A model generated the notes under the pieces. That model was not told the origin of the DNA, made no database searches, and saw nothing but the letters and a program-made list of their open reading frames with translations. Source: Comamonas koreensis (GTDB taxonomy: Bacteria > Pseudomonadota > Gammaproteobacteria > Burkholderiales > Burkholderiaceae_C). Taken from it: 64,000 nucleotides of DNA. Positions 47,342 to 56,294 of the stretch are shown here, one piece after another. Location of the stretch: the NCBI RefSeq assembly GCF_014076495.1, contig NZ_CP043575.1, forward strand, positions 4,774,001 through 4,838,000, written 5' to 3'. The translations under genes and the position numbers were made by a program. The stretch's first letter is position 1. Every line of letters starts with the position of its first letter.

Positions 47342-48262
47342 TCAGCGGCCTGTCCCGGTGGCGGAATCTGCTGCGCGCCGTGCTGTCATCAGCACCCAGC
47401 CGTCTTCGGTATCGGCCACGTCCAGCTGCAGATAAGGGGCGTAAGCGGCTTTCAGCTCATCGGTCTGGCGCTCCAGGATACCGGCCAGCACCAGGTGGCC
47501 ACCCTGGGCCACATGGGCGCAGAGCAAGGGGGCCAGCACCTTCAGCGGCGTAGCCAGGATATTGGCCAGCACCGTCTGGTACTCGCCTTGCGCTGCATCA
47601 GGCAAGCCGGCGCGCAGCTGCACATGGTTGGCCTGGGCGTTGTATTCGGTCGATTCCACGGCAGCGGTGTCAATGTCCACCGCATCAATGTCCACCGCAC
47701 CAAACTTGGCGGCGCCAATGGCCAAAATGCCGGAGCCGCAGCCGTAGTCCAGCACACGGCCCAGATCCTGGCCTTGCGCGCCGCGCTGCGCAATCCAGCG
47801 CAGACACATGCGGGTGGTGGGGTGGGTGCCGGTGCCAAAGGCCAGGCCCGGGTCCAGGCGGATGCTGCGGGTCGCGGCCGCTGGCAGCTCATGCCAGGTG
47901 GGCACAATCCAGAATTCCGGCGTGATATCCACCGGGGCGAACTGCGATTGGGTCAGGCGCACCCAGTCCTGCTCGGCCACCTCACGGATGCCCAGCAGGC
48001 TGCAGCCGGCAAAGAAATCCTGCAGCTGCAGCAAGCTCTGCGCCTCTTCGGCCGCAGCGCGCTGCGGGAACAGCGCCACGATGCGGCTGCGCTGCCAGCC
48101 ATCCTTGGGCGGCGGCATGCCGGGCTCGCCAAACAGTGCCTGCTCGGCATCGGTCTGGGCATCGGCATCTTCGACCGAGACGCTGAGCGCATCGAGCGCA
48201 TCCAGCGCTTCGCTCACGCTCTCGACCCGGTCTTCCGGGCACATCAGGCACAGTTCGTACAT
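47342..48262 (-). CDS. prmA: ribosomal protein L11 methyltransferase
   Basis: Trimethylates ribosomal protein L11 with SAM. The 306 residues have an N-terminal L11-recognition domain and a Rossmann domain with motif I VLDYGCGSGILAIGA and NILATPL as the substrate-site block. It starts the prmA-DUF3426-pfkB unit after the accC terminator. Confidence 0.94.
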   Translation of the reverse strand: MYELCLMCPEDRVESVSEALDALDALSVSVEDADAQTDAEQALFGEPGMPPPKDGWQRSRIVALFPQRAAAEEAQSLLQLQDFFAGCSLLGIREVAEQDWVRLTQSQFAPVDITPEFWIVPTWHELPAAATRSIRLDPGLAFGTGTHPTTRMCLRWIAQRGAQGQDLGRVLDYGCGSGILAIGAAKFGAVDIDAVDIDTAAVESTEYNAQANHVQLRAGLPDAAQGEYQTVLANILATPLKVLAPLLCAHVAQGGHLVLAGILERQTDELKAAYAPYLQLDVADTEDGWVLMTARRAADSATGTGR

Positions 48263-48280
48263 GACAGGGTTTCCTTAATG

Positions 48281-48313
48281 CAAAAAGCTGGCATTCCCTT
48301 GGAAATGCCAGCA
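48281..48313 (-). terminator. intrinsic terminator after accBC
   Basis: GCTGGCATT (48287-48295) pairs with AATGCCAGC (48304-48312); read on the minus strand the hairpin is followed by TTTTTG. It lies between accC and prmA. Confidence 0.85.
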
Positions 48314-48337
48314 TCTATCACGATGAAAGGGGGCGCA

Positions 48338-49693
48338 TCAACGCTTGCGCGCAGCCAGCCACTCTTCCAGATAGTGGATATTGGTGCCGCCGGCATTGAA
48401 CTTGGCATCGACCATCAGCTCCGAATGCAGCGGGATATTGGTCGAAATCCCTTCGACCGCCGTCTCCAGCAGCGCAGTGCGCATGCGGGCGATGGCCTGC
48501 TCACGGGTGTCGCCATAGACGATCAGCTTGCCGATCATCGAGTCGTAGTTCGGTGGCACGAAGTAGTTCGCATACACGTGCGAGTCCACGCGCACACCCG
48601 GGCCGCCCGGCATGTGCCAGGTGGTGACCCGGCCAGGCGATGGCGTGAACTTGTAGGCATCTTCGGCGTTGATCCGGCATTCGATCGCATGACCGCGCAT
48701 CTGCGCGTTGATCTGGCGCTGCGTGAACGGCAGTTTCTCGCCAGCGGCCACCATGATCTGGGTGCCGACGATATCCACGCCAGTGATCCATTCGGTCACC
48801 GGGTGCTCGACCTGCACACGGGTGTTCATCTCGATGAAGTAGAACTCGCCGTTTTCGTACAGAAACTCGAAGGTACCCGCACCGCGGTAGCCGATCTTCT
48901 TGCAGGCGGCCACGCAGCGGTCGCCGATCTTCTCAATCAGGCGGCGTGGAATGCCAGGGGCCGGCGCCTCTTCAATCACCTTCTGATGGCGGCGCTGCAT
49001 GGAGCAATCGCGCTCGCCCAGGTAGACGGCGTTCTTGAACTTGTCGGCCATTACCTGGATTTCGATGTGGCGCGGGTTCTGCAGGTACTTTTCCATGTAC
49101 ACCGCAGGATTGCCGAACGCAGCACCAGCTTCGGCCTTGGTCATCTGCACGGCATTGACCAGCGCAGCCTCGGTATGCACCACGCGCATGCCACGGCCAC
49201 CGCCGCCGCCTGCGGCCTTGATGATCACCGGGTAGCCGATGGCCTTGGCAATGCGGCGGATCAGCGCGGGGTCATCCGGCAATTCGCCATCGGAGCCAGG
49301 CACGCAAGGCACGCCAGCCTTGATCATCGCCTGCTTGGCCGAGACCTTGTCACCCATGATGCGGATGGACTCGGGCGTCGGGCCAATGAACTGGAAGCCG
49401 CTCTTTTCCACGCGCTCGGCAAAGTCGGCGTTCTCGGACAGAAAGCCGTAGCCAGGGTGGATGGCCTCGGCGTCGGTCACTTCGGCCGCCGAGATGATGG
49501 CCGGCATGTTCAGATAGCTTTGGGCCGACGGCGCCGGGCCAATGCAGACGGCCTCATCGGCCAGCTTCACATACTTGGCGTCGCGGTCCGCCTCGGAATA
49601 GACCATCACGGCCTTGATGCCCAGCTCGCGGCAAGCGCGCTGCACACGCAGTGCGATCTCTCCGCGGTTGGCAACCAGAATTTTCTTGAACAT
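48338..49693 (-). CDS. accC: acetyl-CoA carboxylase, biotin carboxylase subunit
   Basis: ATP-grasp enzyme that carboxylates biotin on AccB, the first half of malonyl-CoA synthesis. The 451-residue protein begins [16 protein letters not shown] and has the glycine-rich loop [19 protein letters not shown], and [15 protein letters not shown] 49693 is 10 bp after the accB stop. A longer frame upstream would run into accB. Confidence 0.97.
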   Translation of the reverse strand: MFKKILVANRGEIALRVQRACRELGIKAVMVYSEADRDAKYVKLADEAVCIGPAPSAQSYLNMPAIISAAEVTDAEAIHPGYGFLSENADFAERVEKSGFQFIGPTPESIRIMGDKVSAKQAMIKAGVPCVPGSDGELPDDPALIRRIAKAIGYPVIIKAAGGGGGRGMRVVHTEAALVNAVQMTKAEAGAAFGNPAVYMEKYLQNPRHIEIQVMADKFKNAVYLGERDCSMQRRHQKVIEEAPAPGIPRRLIEKIGDRCVAACKKIGYRGAGTFEFLYENGEFYFIEMNTRVQVEHPVTEWITGVDIVGTQIMVAAGEKLPFTQRQINAQMRGHAIECRINAEDAYKFTPSPGRVTTWHMPGGPGVRVDSHVYANYFVPPNYDSMIGKLIVYGDTREQAIARMRTALLETAVEGISTNIPLHSELMVDAKFNAGGTNIHYLEEWLAARKR

Positions 49694-49703
49694 GGGCGAG
49701 GCC

Positions 49704-50156
49704 TTATTCAATGATGAACAACGGCTGACCAAATTCCACGGCCTGGCCGTTTTCGCCCAGGATCTGCTTGATCGTGCCGGACTTGTCGGCTTCGATCTCA
49801 TTGAGGATCTTCATCGCTTCAATGATGCACACGGTGTCGCCTTCCTTGACCTGGCTGCCGACCTCAACAAAGGCCTTGGCGCCGGGAGCGGACGAGCGGT
49901 AGAACGTGCCCACCATCGGTGACTTGACCGTATGGCCTTGCGCCGCAGCGGGAGCAGCTTCTGCCGGCGCAGCGGCAGCAGCGGGGGCTGCTGCAGGGGC
50001 CGCAGCGGGCAACACGGGCGCCGCCATCACTTGCTGCACCACAGCGCCGCCGCCCTTCACAATGCGAACCTTGCCTTCTGCTTCGGTGATTTCCAACTCC
50101 GAGACATTCGATTCGGACACGAGATCGATCAGGGTTTTCAGCTTGCGTAAATCCAT
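49704..50156 (-). CDS. accB: biotin carboxyl carrier protein of acetyl-CoA carboxylase
   Basis: Carries the biotin for AccC and the carboxyltransferase. The 150 residues have an N-terminal helical part, an Ala/Pro linker (about 45-73) and the biotinyl domain with EAMKI, Lys116 being the modified residue, and the thumb region near 84-95. It is the first gene of accBC, with a hairpin in its leader. Confidence 0.96.
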   Translation of the reverse strand: MDLRKLKTLIDLVSESNVSELEITEAEGKVRIVKGGGAVVQQVMAAPVLPAAAPAAAPAAAAAPAEAAPAAAQGHTVKSPMVGTFYRSSAPGAKAFVEVGSQVKEGDTVCIIEAMKILNEIEADKSGTIKQILGENGQAVEFGQPLFIIE

Positions 50157-50185
50157 GGGAGCTCCAACGGCTAAAAAATCAAACA

Positions 50186-50212
50186 GGGCGCAAATTTACT
50201 CCAATTTCGCCC
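50186..50212 (-). promoter_or_regulatory. hairpin in the accB leader
   Basis: On the minus strand GGGCGAAATT and AAATTTGCGCCC pair with a single bulged G around a short loop, 30 nt before the accB ATG. There is no T-run after it, so it is not a simple terminator. Its role is unknown. Confidence 0.45.
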
Positions 50213-50274
50213 TATTTGACTCAATATCTTTGATTTTTGATCAACGGCACTACTGCCGTCCCGGCTTGCACACC

Positions 50275-50856
50275 TTATAGACTTGCCCAATTTTGCAAGT
50301 CAGATGCAAGAAGTTGCCCCATTTTACGATGTTGAACGTCACCTTGCCTACCAAATACCACTGTGAACGGTAGGCCGCCTGCGGAATTGCCCAGGTCGCG
50401 CGTCAGCTGCGTGCCACCCATGCCGGCAATCCCCACAGGGAAGGCCAGCGGCGTGCGCTGCAAAAAACGCTGCACCGCCGCATCCTGGTCCACCGCCAAA
50501 CCCACCACCTGCCAGCCCTTGGCGCGCTGCGCTTCGTAGAACTGGTTGAGCATCGGCAGCTCTTCAACACAAGGCGGGCACCAGGTGGCCCAAAAATTCA
50601 GCAGCAAAGGCTTGCCCTGGAAGGCCTGCATGCGCACTTCGGTCTGCCCGCCAGGCGCAGCAAAGGCCTGGCTCCACAGCCCGTCCATCGCCGGGCCATT
50701 GGGCTCGGCCAAGCGGTGGCGCCACCAAGCCCAGCCCGCTCCGGCAGCCAAAGCGGCAGCCGCCACGCCACCGGTCAGCAGGCGCCGACGGCTGGCGGCG
50801 GCCTGCGGTGGCAAGGTTTGCGCTGCATCAACAGGTGCGCGTTCAGGTGTCGGCAT
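50275..50856 (-). CDS. TlpA/ResA-type thioredoxin
   Basis: A 193-residue membrane-anchored or exported thiol-disulphide oxidoreductase. Basic residues SRRRLLTGG precede a hydrophobic segment at about 27-47, and the redox motif WCPPC is at 92-96, followed by a cis-Pro-type GGLPFTVV. It probably reduces disulphides in the periplasm, for example of apocytochromes. It starts 6 bp after the upstream unknown gene. Confidence 0.87.
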   Translation of the reverse strand: MPTPERAPVDAAQTLPPQAAASRRRLLTGGVAAAALAAGAGWAWWRHRLAEPNGPAMDGLWSQAFAAPGGQTEVRMQAFQGKPLLLNFWATWCPPCVEELPMLNQFYEAQRAKGWQVVGLAVDQDAAVQRFLQRTPLAFPVGIAGMGGTQLTRDLGNSAGGLPFTVVFGRQGDVQHRKMGQLLASDLQNWASL

Positions 50857-50862
50857 GGGGCA

Positions 50863-51459
50863 TCACTCCGTGGGTGGGGTCAGCAGGCGGCGCACCGCCT
50901 CCAGCGAGCCGCGCGGCGTGCGGCCCTGGGCATCGGGCTTCAAGGCGCCGCGCAGGTCATTCAGGTCGTAGACCAGGTAGTGCACACCAATGCTCTCATT
51001 GAGCGGTTTGCAAAAGCTGCTGATCGACAAGGCATCCACCGTCTCACCGTGGAAACCGTTGATCGACGATACCTCATAGCGCACGCCATGGTCAATCAGC
51101 GCAATCTCAGCCGATTTGGAGTCATCGCAGAACAACTGAATGTATATATCAGACAGGCGCGTGGCCGTACCATTCCAGACGGCACCTACCAGATAGGGCC
51201 GGAAAGCCTCCATGCGCTCCATCCACAGCACGGCCATCTCGCGCAATGCCCGCAACTCGGCGGGCTGGGTGTCGGCGCAGAACAGCTCCAGGTACTCGCG
51301 CACCGCCGCTTCCAGTACCTCGTTATCGGGCAGAGCGGTGCGGCCCGGCAGCCCCAGCTGCTTGACGGCGCGCTTCTTGGCCGGCCCCCACTCCAGGCCT
51401 TCCTCCACCACCATGCGTGCGGCGGTGTTGGCGATTTCCCAGCTTGCATCAGTCTTCAT
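50863..51459 (-). CDS. unrecognised protein, weakly nucleotidyltransferase-like
   Basis: A 198-residue soluble protein. The N-terminal half is helical (ARMVVEEGLEWGPAKKRAVKQLG). The middle reads GAVWNGTATRLSDIYIQLF, which recalls the G-S...D-x-D strand of minimal nucleotidyltransferases, but the second Asp is not at the usual place. The end reads LNDLRGALKPDAQGR. ATG 51459 is chosen over 51468 and 51570. It is divergent from mpl and co-oriented with the TlpA gene. Function unknown. Confidence 0.7.
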   Translation of the reverse strand: MKTDASWEIANTAARMVVEEGLEWGPAKKRAVKQLGLPGRTALPDNEVLEAAVREYLELFCADTQPAELRALREMAVLWMERMEAFRPYLVGAVWNGTATRLSDIYIQLFCDDSKSAEIALIDHGVRYEVSSINGFHGETVDALSISSFCKPLNESIGVHYLVYDLNDLRGALKPDAQGRTPRGSLEAVRRLLTPPTE

Positions 51460-51562
51460 GCATTCCATTGTGTCGGATTTGCATGGCCCCTGCGGCACTT
51501 GCTTGCAATTACAGCCGCCCAGAGCGCGGCTTATATCCGGACGCGCCGTAGAATCGACGTCC

Positions 51563-52966
51563 ATGCACATTCATATTCTGGGTATCTGTGGCACCTTTAT
51601 GGGTGGCGTGGCCGCACTGGCACGCGAGGCTGGGCACAAGGTGACGGGCTGCGACAGCGGCGTCTACCCGCCGATGAGCGACCAGCTCCGCGCGCTGGGC
51701 ATCGAGCTGATCGAAGGCTTTGGCGCCGACCAGCTCGCGCTGCAGCCCGATATGTACGTGGTCGGCAACGTCGTCAGCCGGGCGCGCCTGGACGATGGCT
51801 CGCCCAAGTTTCCGCTGATGGAGGCCATCCTCGACACCGGCGCTCCCTACACCAGCGGCCCCCAATGGCTGGCCGAGCATGTGCTGCAGGGCCGCCATGT
51901 GCTGGCCGTGGCCGGCACCCATGGCAAAACCACGACGACCTCGATGCTCACCTGGATTCTGGAGGCCGCCGGCCTGCAGCCGGGCTTTCTGGTCGGTGGC
52001 GTGCCACTCGATTTTGGCGTCTCTGCCCGCCTGGGTGCGCCCACCCGGCCCGGCGGTGGCGACCAGCGCCCCGTGTTTGTGATCGAGGCCGACGAATACG
52101 ACACCGCCTTTTTCGACAAGCGCAGCAAGTTTGTGCACTACCGCCCCCGCACCGCCGTGCTGAACAACCTGGAGTTCGACCATGCCGACATCTTTGATGA
52201 CCTGGCAGCGATTGAGCGCCAGTTCCACCACCTGGTGCGCACCGTGCCCGCCAGCGGCCGCGTGGTGGCCAATGGTGTTGAAGAGAGCCTGACCCGTGTG
52301 CTGCACCAAGGCTGCTGGAGCGAAGTGGTGCGCTTTGGCGCTGCCATCGACGACATGCGCGCCGAAGGCGACCCGTCGAACTTTGAAGTGTTCTATAAAG
52401 ATGCGCCCGCCGGCAAGGTGCAATGGGGCCTGAGCGGCGTGCACAACCAGATGAATGCGCTCGCTGCCATCGCTGCGGCCCAGCATGTGGGTGTGGCGCC
52501 CGCAGAAGCGGCCCAAGCCTTGTCGCGCTTTCAGAACGTCAAACGCCGCATGGAATTGCGCGGCACCGCTGCCGGCATCCAGGTCTACGACGATTTTGCC
52601 CACCACCCCACTGCCATCCGCACTACCCTGGATGGCCTGCGCCAGCAGGTGGGCGCGCAAACCCGCATCCTTGCAGTGTTTGAGCCGCGCAGCAACACGA
52701 TGAAGCTGGGCACGATGAAGTCACAGCTGCCCTGGTCGCTGGAATCGGCCGACCTGGCCTTTTGCCACACGGCCGGCCTGGACTGGGACGCCGCCCAGGC
52801 GCTGGCCCCCATGGGTGCCCGCGCCCAGACCGCAGGCAATATCGACAGCCTGATCGCCCAGGTGCTGCAGGCGGCCATGGCCGGAGACGTGATTGTCTGC
52901 ATGAGCAATGGCGGCTTTGGTGGTATCCACGACAAATTGCTGCAGGCGCTTGCGGTCCGGGGTTGA
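51563..52966 (+). CDS. mpl: UDP-N-acetylmuramate:L-Ala-gamma-D-Glu-meso-DAP ligase
   Basis: Murein tripeptide recycling ligase. The 467-residue Mur ligase begins MHIHILGICGTFMGG, has the P-loop GTHGKTTTT at about 118-126, EADEYDTAFFDKRSKF (the Mpl-type sequence after the Walker B acid) and DDFAHHPTAI. The in-frame upstream extension from 51212 overlaps the divergent gene and is rejected. Confidence 0.95.
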   Translation: MHIHILGICGTFMGGVAALAREAGHKVTGCDSGVYPPMSDQLRALGIELIEGFGADQLALQPDMYVVGNVVSRARLDDGSPKFPLMEAILDTGAPYTSGPQWLAEHVLQGRHVLAVAGTHGKTTTTSMLTWILEAAGLQPGFLVGGVPLDFGVSARLGAPTRPGGGDQRPVFVIEADEYDTAFFDKRSKFVHYRPRTAVLNNLEFDHADIFDDLAAIERQFHHLVRTVPASGRVVANGVEESLTRVLHQGCWSEVVRFGAAIDDMRAEGDPSNFEVFYKDAPAGKVQWGLSGVHNQMNALAAIAAAQHVGVAPAEAAQALSRFQNVKRRMELRGTAAGIQVYDDFAHHPTAIRTTLDGLRQQVGAQTRILAVFEPRSNTMKLGTMKSQLPWSLESADLAFCHTAGLDWDAAQALAPMGARAQTAGNIDSLIAQVLQAAMAGDVIVCMSNGGFGGIHDKLLQALAVRG

Positions 52967-52984
52967 TAGGCCCGCCAACATCAA

Positions 52985-53014
52985 GAAAAAGGCGAGCCCC
53001 CAGCTCGCCTTTTT
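52985..53014. terminator. bidirectional terminator between mpl and tctA
   Basis: AAAAAGGCGAGC pairs with GCTCGCCTTTTT around a short C-rich loop; the genes converge here. Confidence 0.87.
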
Positions 53015-53053
53015 GCTGACAGAGACCTCAACATTAGGCCAGCGGCACCAGCA

Positions 53054-54580
53054 TCATGGAGCCGTTTCCTGCGCACGCCTGCGTTTGGCCAGCTGACGGT
53101 AACCCATGGGTCCCAGCACCACGGCAGCTGCCAGCACCCATAGGATGGTGCAGACCGTGCTGGCCCAGAGGATGGTGACATCGCCATTGGTGATGGACAG
53201 CGCACGCCGCAGGTTTTGCTCCATCATCGTGCCCAGCACAACGCCCAGCACCATCGGCGCCATGGGCATCTGGAGTTTGCGCAGCAGGTAGCCGATCACG
53301 CCGATGGCGACGACCGCCATCAGGTCAAAGGTGGTGGCACTGATGGCATAGACACCGATAAAGCTGATGGCCAGGATACCCGGCACCAGCAGCCAGCCCG
53401 GGATGGACAGCATCGAGGCAAACACCCGCACCATCGGGATGTTCATCACCAGCAGCATCATATTGGCAATCAGCAGCGAGGCGATCAAGCCCCAGACCAG
53501 CGCGGGTTGCTGCTCAAACAGCACCGGGCCGGGAGTGATGTTGTAGAGCGTGAGCGCGCCCATCATCACGGCCGTCGTCCCCGAGCCAGGGATGCCCAAG
53601 GTCAGCATGGGGATGAACGAGCCGGTAGCGGCACTGTTGTTCGCCGCCTCAGGCGCGGCCAAGCCACGCATGTCTCCCTGGCCAAATTTGGCATCCGGGT
53701 CTTTGTCTTCTATATAGCGCTTCTCGTTGGCATAGGCCACGGCCGACGCCACGCTGGCGCCCGCCCCTGGCAATACGCCCATCACAAACCCGAGCAGGCT
53801 GCCACGGATGGTGCTGCCGGAGGTTAAGCGCAGCTCGCGCAGATTGAAGAGCTTGCGTTGGCTGGGCGGCACTTCCACGCTTTGGCCCGAGAGCTTGTTC
53901 TCCAGCATTTGCAGCATTTCCGCGACGGCAAACAAGCCAATGACAACGACGACAAAATCCAGACCATCGGCCAAGTGTGGGATATCGAAGGTATAGCGGT
54001 AAACGCCGGAGTTGGCATCCACCCCGATTGTCGCAATCGACAGCCCGATGGCCGCCGCCAGAACCCCTTTAATGGGTTGCTCCCCCAACAAGCTGGTGAG
54101 CGCACAGAAGGCAAACACCATCAGCACAAAGTATTCCGCCGGGCCAAACGCCAAGGCCCACTGCGCCAGAAAGGGCGCAAACGCGGCGATACCGACAATG
54201 GCGATGAGGGAGCCGACAAAGGAGGACCAGGCCGACAGGGACAGCGCCACGCTCCCCAGCCCCTGGCGCGCCAGCGGGTAGCCATCCAGCGTGGTCATCA
54301 CCGCAGCCGCCTCGCCGGGCACATTGATCAGGATCGAGGTGATCCGGCCCCCGTATTCGGCACCCACATAGACAGCGGCCAGCAAGATCAAGGCGGTATC
54401 GGGCGGCAAGCCCATCGCAAAGGCGATCGGCACCAGCATGGCGACCCCGTTCGTCGGGCCCAGGCCCGGCAGCACACCGACGATGGTGCCAAAGAACGAG
54501 CCAATCAGCGCCACGAGCAAGTTGGTGCCCGAGAAGGCAACACCAAAACCCAGGGAGAGGTTATCCAGCATCGCGCTCAT
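53054..54580 (-). CDS. tctA: tripartite tricarboxylate transporter, large permease TctA
   Basis: Large membrane subunit of a TTT-family secondary carrier. The 508 residues contain about eleven or twelve hydrophobic helices and the family signatures GTIVGVLPGLGPTNGVA, GRITSILINVPGEAAAV and GFVMGVLPGAGA. Its start overlaps tctB by 4 bp. The substrate is probably a tri- or dicarboxylate. Confidence 0.93.
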   Translation of the reverse strand: MSAMLDNLSLGFGVAFSGTNLLVALIGSFFGTIVGVLPGLGPTNGVAMLVPIAFAMGLPPDTALILLAAVYVGAEYGGRITSILINVPGEAAAVMTTLDGYPLARQGLGSVALSLSAWSSFVGSLIAIVGIAAFAPFLAQWALAFGPAEYFVLMVFAFCALTSLLGEQPIKGVLAAAIGLSIATIGVDANSGVYRYTFDIPHLADGLDFVVVVIGLFAVAEMLQMLENKLSGQSVEVPPSQRKLFNLRELRLTSGSTIRGSLLGFVMGVLPGAGASVASAVAYANEKRYIEDKDPDAKFGQGDMRGLAAPEAANNSAATGSFIPMLTLGIPGSGTTAVMMGALTLYNITPGPVLFEQQPALVWGLIASLLIANMMLLVMNIPMVRVFASMLSIPGWLLVPGILAISFIGVYAISATTFDLMAVVAIGVIGYLLRKLQMPMAPMVLGVVLGTMMEQNLRRALSITNGDVTILWASTVCTILWVLAAAVVLGPMGYRQLAKRRRAQETAP

Positions 54581-55020
54581 AGCAGCCCCTCCAGCCAGCC
54601 CAATGGCAGCACCACGTCCAGCAAGCGGTCAAAAAGAACATAAAACAGCACGCTCAGGCTGGTGCCGCCAATCCCGCACTGCAGCCAGCTGCCACCAAAG
54701 AGCCGGCCCACGCAGGCGGAAACCACGGCCGTGGCCAGCACAAAGCCGGCCCACTGGAACAGCCCGGCGTACACCAGCAACAGCGCCACCATCAGCGCAA
54801 TGCGGCTGTTGGCCCCGGGCGGGTTGGGCGCAGCCGGGTTGCCGCCTTTCACGACAAGGCGCAGGCCACACAAGCCAATCACCGTGGCCAGCAACAAAGG
54901 AAAGGCGCGCGGACCCACCGGCTCGTAGGTAAATGCTGCCTCCAGCCCGTGTCCAAACCACGCCAGAAAGGCCGATAGCAGCAGCGCCGCCACGCCCAGG
55001 GTGCGATCATTGAGAACCAT
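54577..55020 (-). CDS. tctB: tripartite tricarboxylate transporter, small permease TctB
   Basis: A 147-residue small membrane subunit with about four helices and the YEPVGPRAFPLLLA stretch typical of TctB. It is overlapped by tctA and lies 119 bp after tctC. Confidence 0.88.
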   Translation of the reverse strand: MVLNDRTLGVAALLLSAFLAWFGHGLEAAFTYEPVGPRAFPLLLATVIGLCGLRLVVKGGNPAAPNPPGANSRIALMVALLLVYAGLFQWAGFVLATAVVSACVGRLFGGSWLQCGIGGTSLSVLFYVLFDRLLDVVLPLGWLEGLL

Positions 55021-55124
55021 AGATATCTTTCCGCAAGATGTGCGAGTGCGGCGGACCAGGGTATCTGGCCGCCTTGTTCAAGCCCCATGGGCCATGGCTG
55101 GCAGGTGCCATGCCCAGGCAGGCC

Positions 55125-55154
55125 TTACTTGACCAGGTCCTACTTGACCAGGTC
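55125..55154 (-). repeat. 15-bp tandem duplication at the tctC stop
   Basis: Two copies of a 15-bp unit (55125-55139 and 55140-55154, 14/15 identical) each encode Asp-Leu-Val-Lys-stop in the tctC frame. Only the first reached, at 55140-55154, is translated. Confidence 0.85.
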
Positions 55155-56141
55155 AAAGGACGTGGCCAGCTCGGTGTAGTGCCGGGTACGGGCCTTGATG
55201 TAGTGGTCGAGCTCGGGCCCCGTCTTGTTGAAGGGCATGAGACCCAGTTGCGCCTGGGCCTTGCGGAACTCCGGCGTGGCCATGGCTTTGTCAAACGCCT
55301 GCTGCCACCAGCGGTAGTCGGCATCCGATACCTTGGGCCCCACGTAGAAACCCCGGATGATCGGCCATTCGATATTGAAGCCCTGCTCGGCAGCGGTCGG
55401 CACGTCGGCCAGCTTGCCCGGCAAGCGTTCGGAGTGGAAGACCGCCAGCACGCGGATGGGCGCACCGCCTTCGAGCATGGTGACCGCCTCGGCCGCATCC
55501 CCCATGAAAGCCTGGACATGGCCGCCGCGCAGCGCCGTGACGGCTTCGCCACCGCCCTCAAAGGCAACGAAGCGCATTTTCTTGTAGTCCACGCCGGCGG
55601 CGCGCGCGGTCAGCGCTGCCTTCATCCAGTCCTGGCTGCCAATGGAGCCGCCCGCGCCCAGCACCACCTGGCTCGGATCTTCCTTGAACGCCGCCATCAG
55701 GCCCTTGAGATCCTGGTAGGGCGAATCCGCCCGCACCACGGCCACACCGTAATCCGCACCGACGGTGGCCAGCCAGCGCACATCATCGGCGCTGTACTTA
55801 CCAAACTTACCCTGGGCCAGATTGAGCAGCGAGCCACTGGAGAAGGCAGCAATGGCGCTGCCATCTGCCGGGCGCTGGGTGATGATGCTGTTGTAGGCCA
55901 CCGCACCAATGCCGCCAGGCATGTAGACGATGCGCATGGGTTTCTCGAGCGCCTTGGACTCGCGCATGCCCGTCTGGGCCAGGCGGCAGGTCAGGTCAAA
56001 CCCGCCGCCAGGCTGGGCCGGGGCAATGCACTCCGGGCGGCGGGGCTCTGCCTGCGCCATCGCTGGCACCCAGGTGCTCGCTGCGATGACCGTGCTGATG
56101 AAAAGGCCTGAGGCCTGGCCTGATAAACGGCTTGCAAACAT
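55140..56141 (-). CDS. tctC: TctC periplasmic solute-binding protein
   Basis: Bug-family receptor delivering substrate to TctAB. The 333-residue protein has a signal peptide ending near VPAMAQA, then ECIAPAQPGGGFDLTCRL, with a Cys pair near residues 38 and 52. This citrate/tricarballylate-type N-terminus differs from the Bug gene at 10.6 kb. Start 56141 follows AAGGAG. The stop lies in a tandem duplication. Confidence 0.9.
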   Translation of the reverse strand: MFASRLSGQASGLFISTVIAASTWVPAMAQAEPRRPECIAPAQPGGGFDLTCRLAQTGMRESKALEKPMRIVYMPGGIGAVAYNSIITQRPADGSAIAAFSSGSLLNLAQGKFGKYSADDVRWLATVGADYGVAVVRADSPYQDLKGLMAAFKEDPSQVVLGAGGSIGSQDWMKAALTARAAGVDYKKMRFVAFEGGGEAVTALRGGHVQAFMGDAAEAVTMLEGGAPIRVLAVFHSERLPGKLADVPTAAEQGFNIEWPIIRGFYVGPKVSDADYRWWQQAFDKAMATPEFRKAQAQLGLMPFNKTGPELDHYIKARTRHYTELATSFDLVK

Positions 56142-56294
56142 AGGCTTTGTCTCCTTTTTGGGCATGGGCGCTTTGGCCAAGGGGCAGCTGGCCAGAACCT
56201 GGCTGGCAGCGCTGGCCAAGCGTGGAACCTGGTCGGGCGAAGGATTGCCACCAAGGTAGGCAAAGACTAAACGTTTGCGGCTTTCAATAGCCTT

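Noticed and set aside
46949..49714. 921-residue open frame on the plus strand
   Set aside because: It runs antisense through the DUF3426 gene, prmA and accC, all of which have clear motifs; the plus frame has none.
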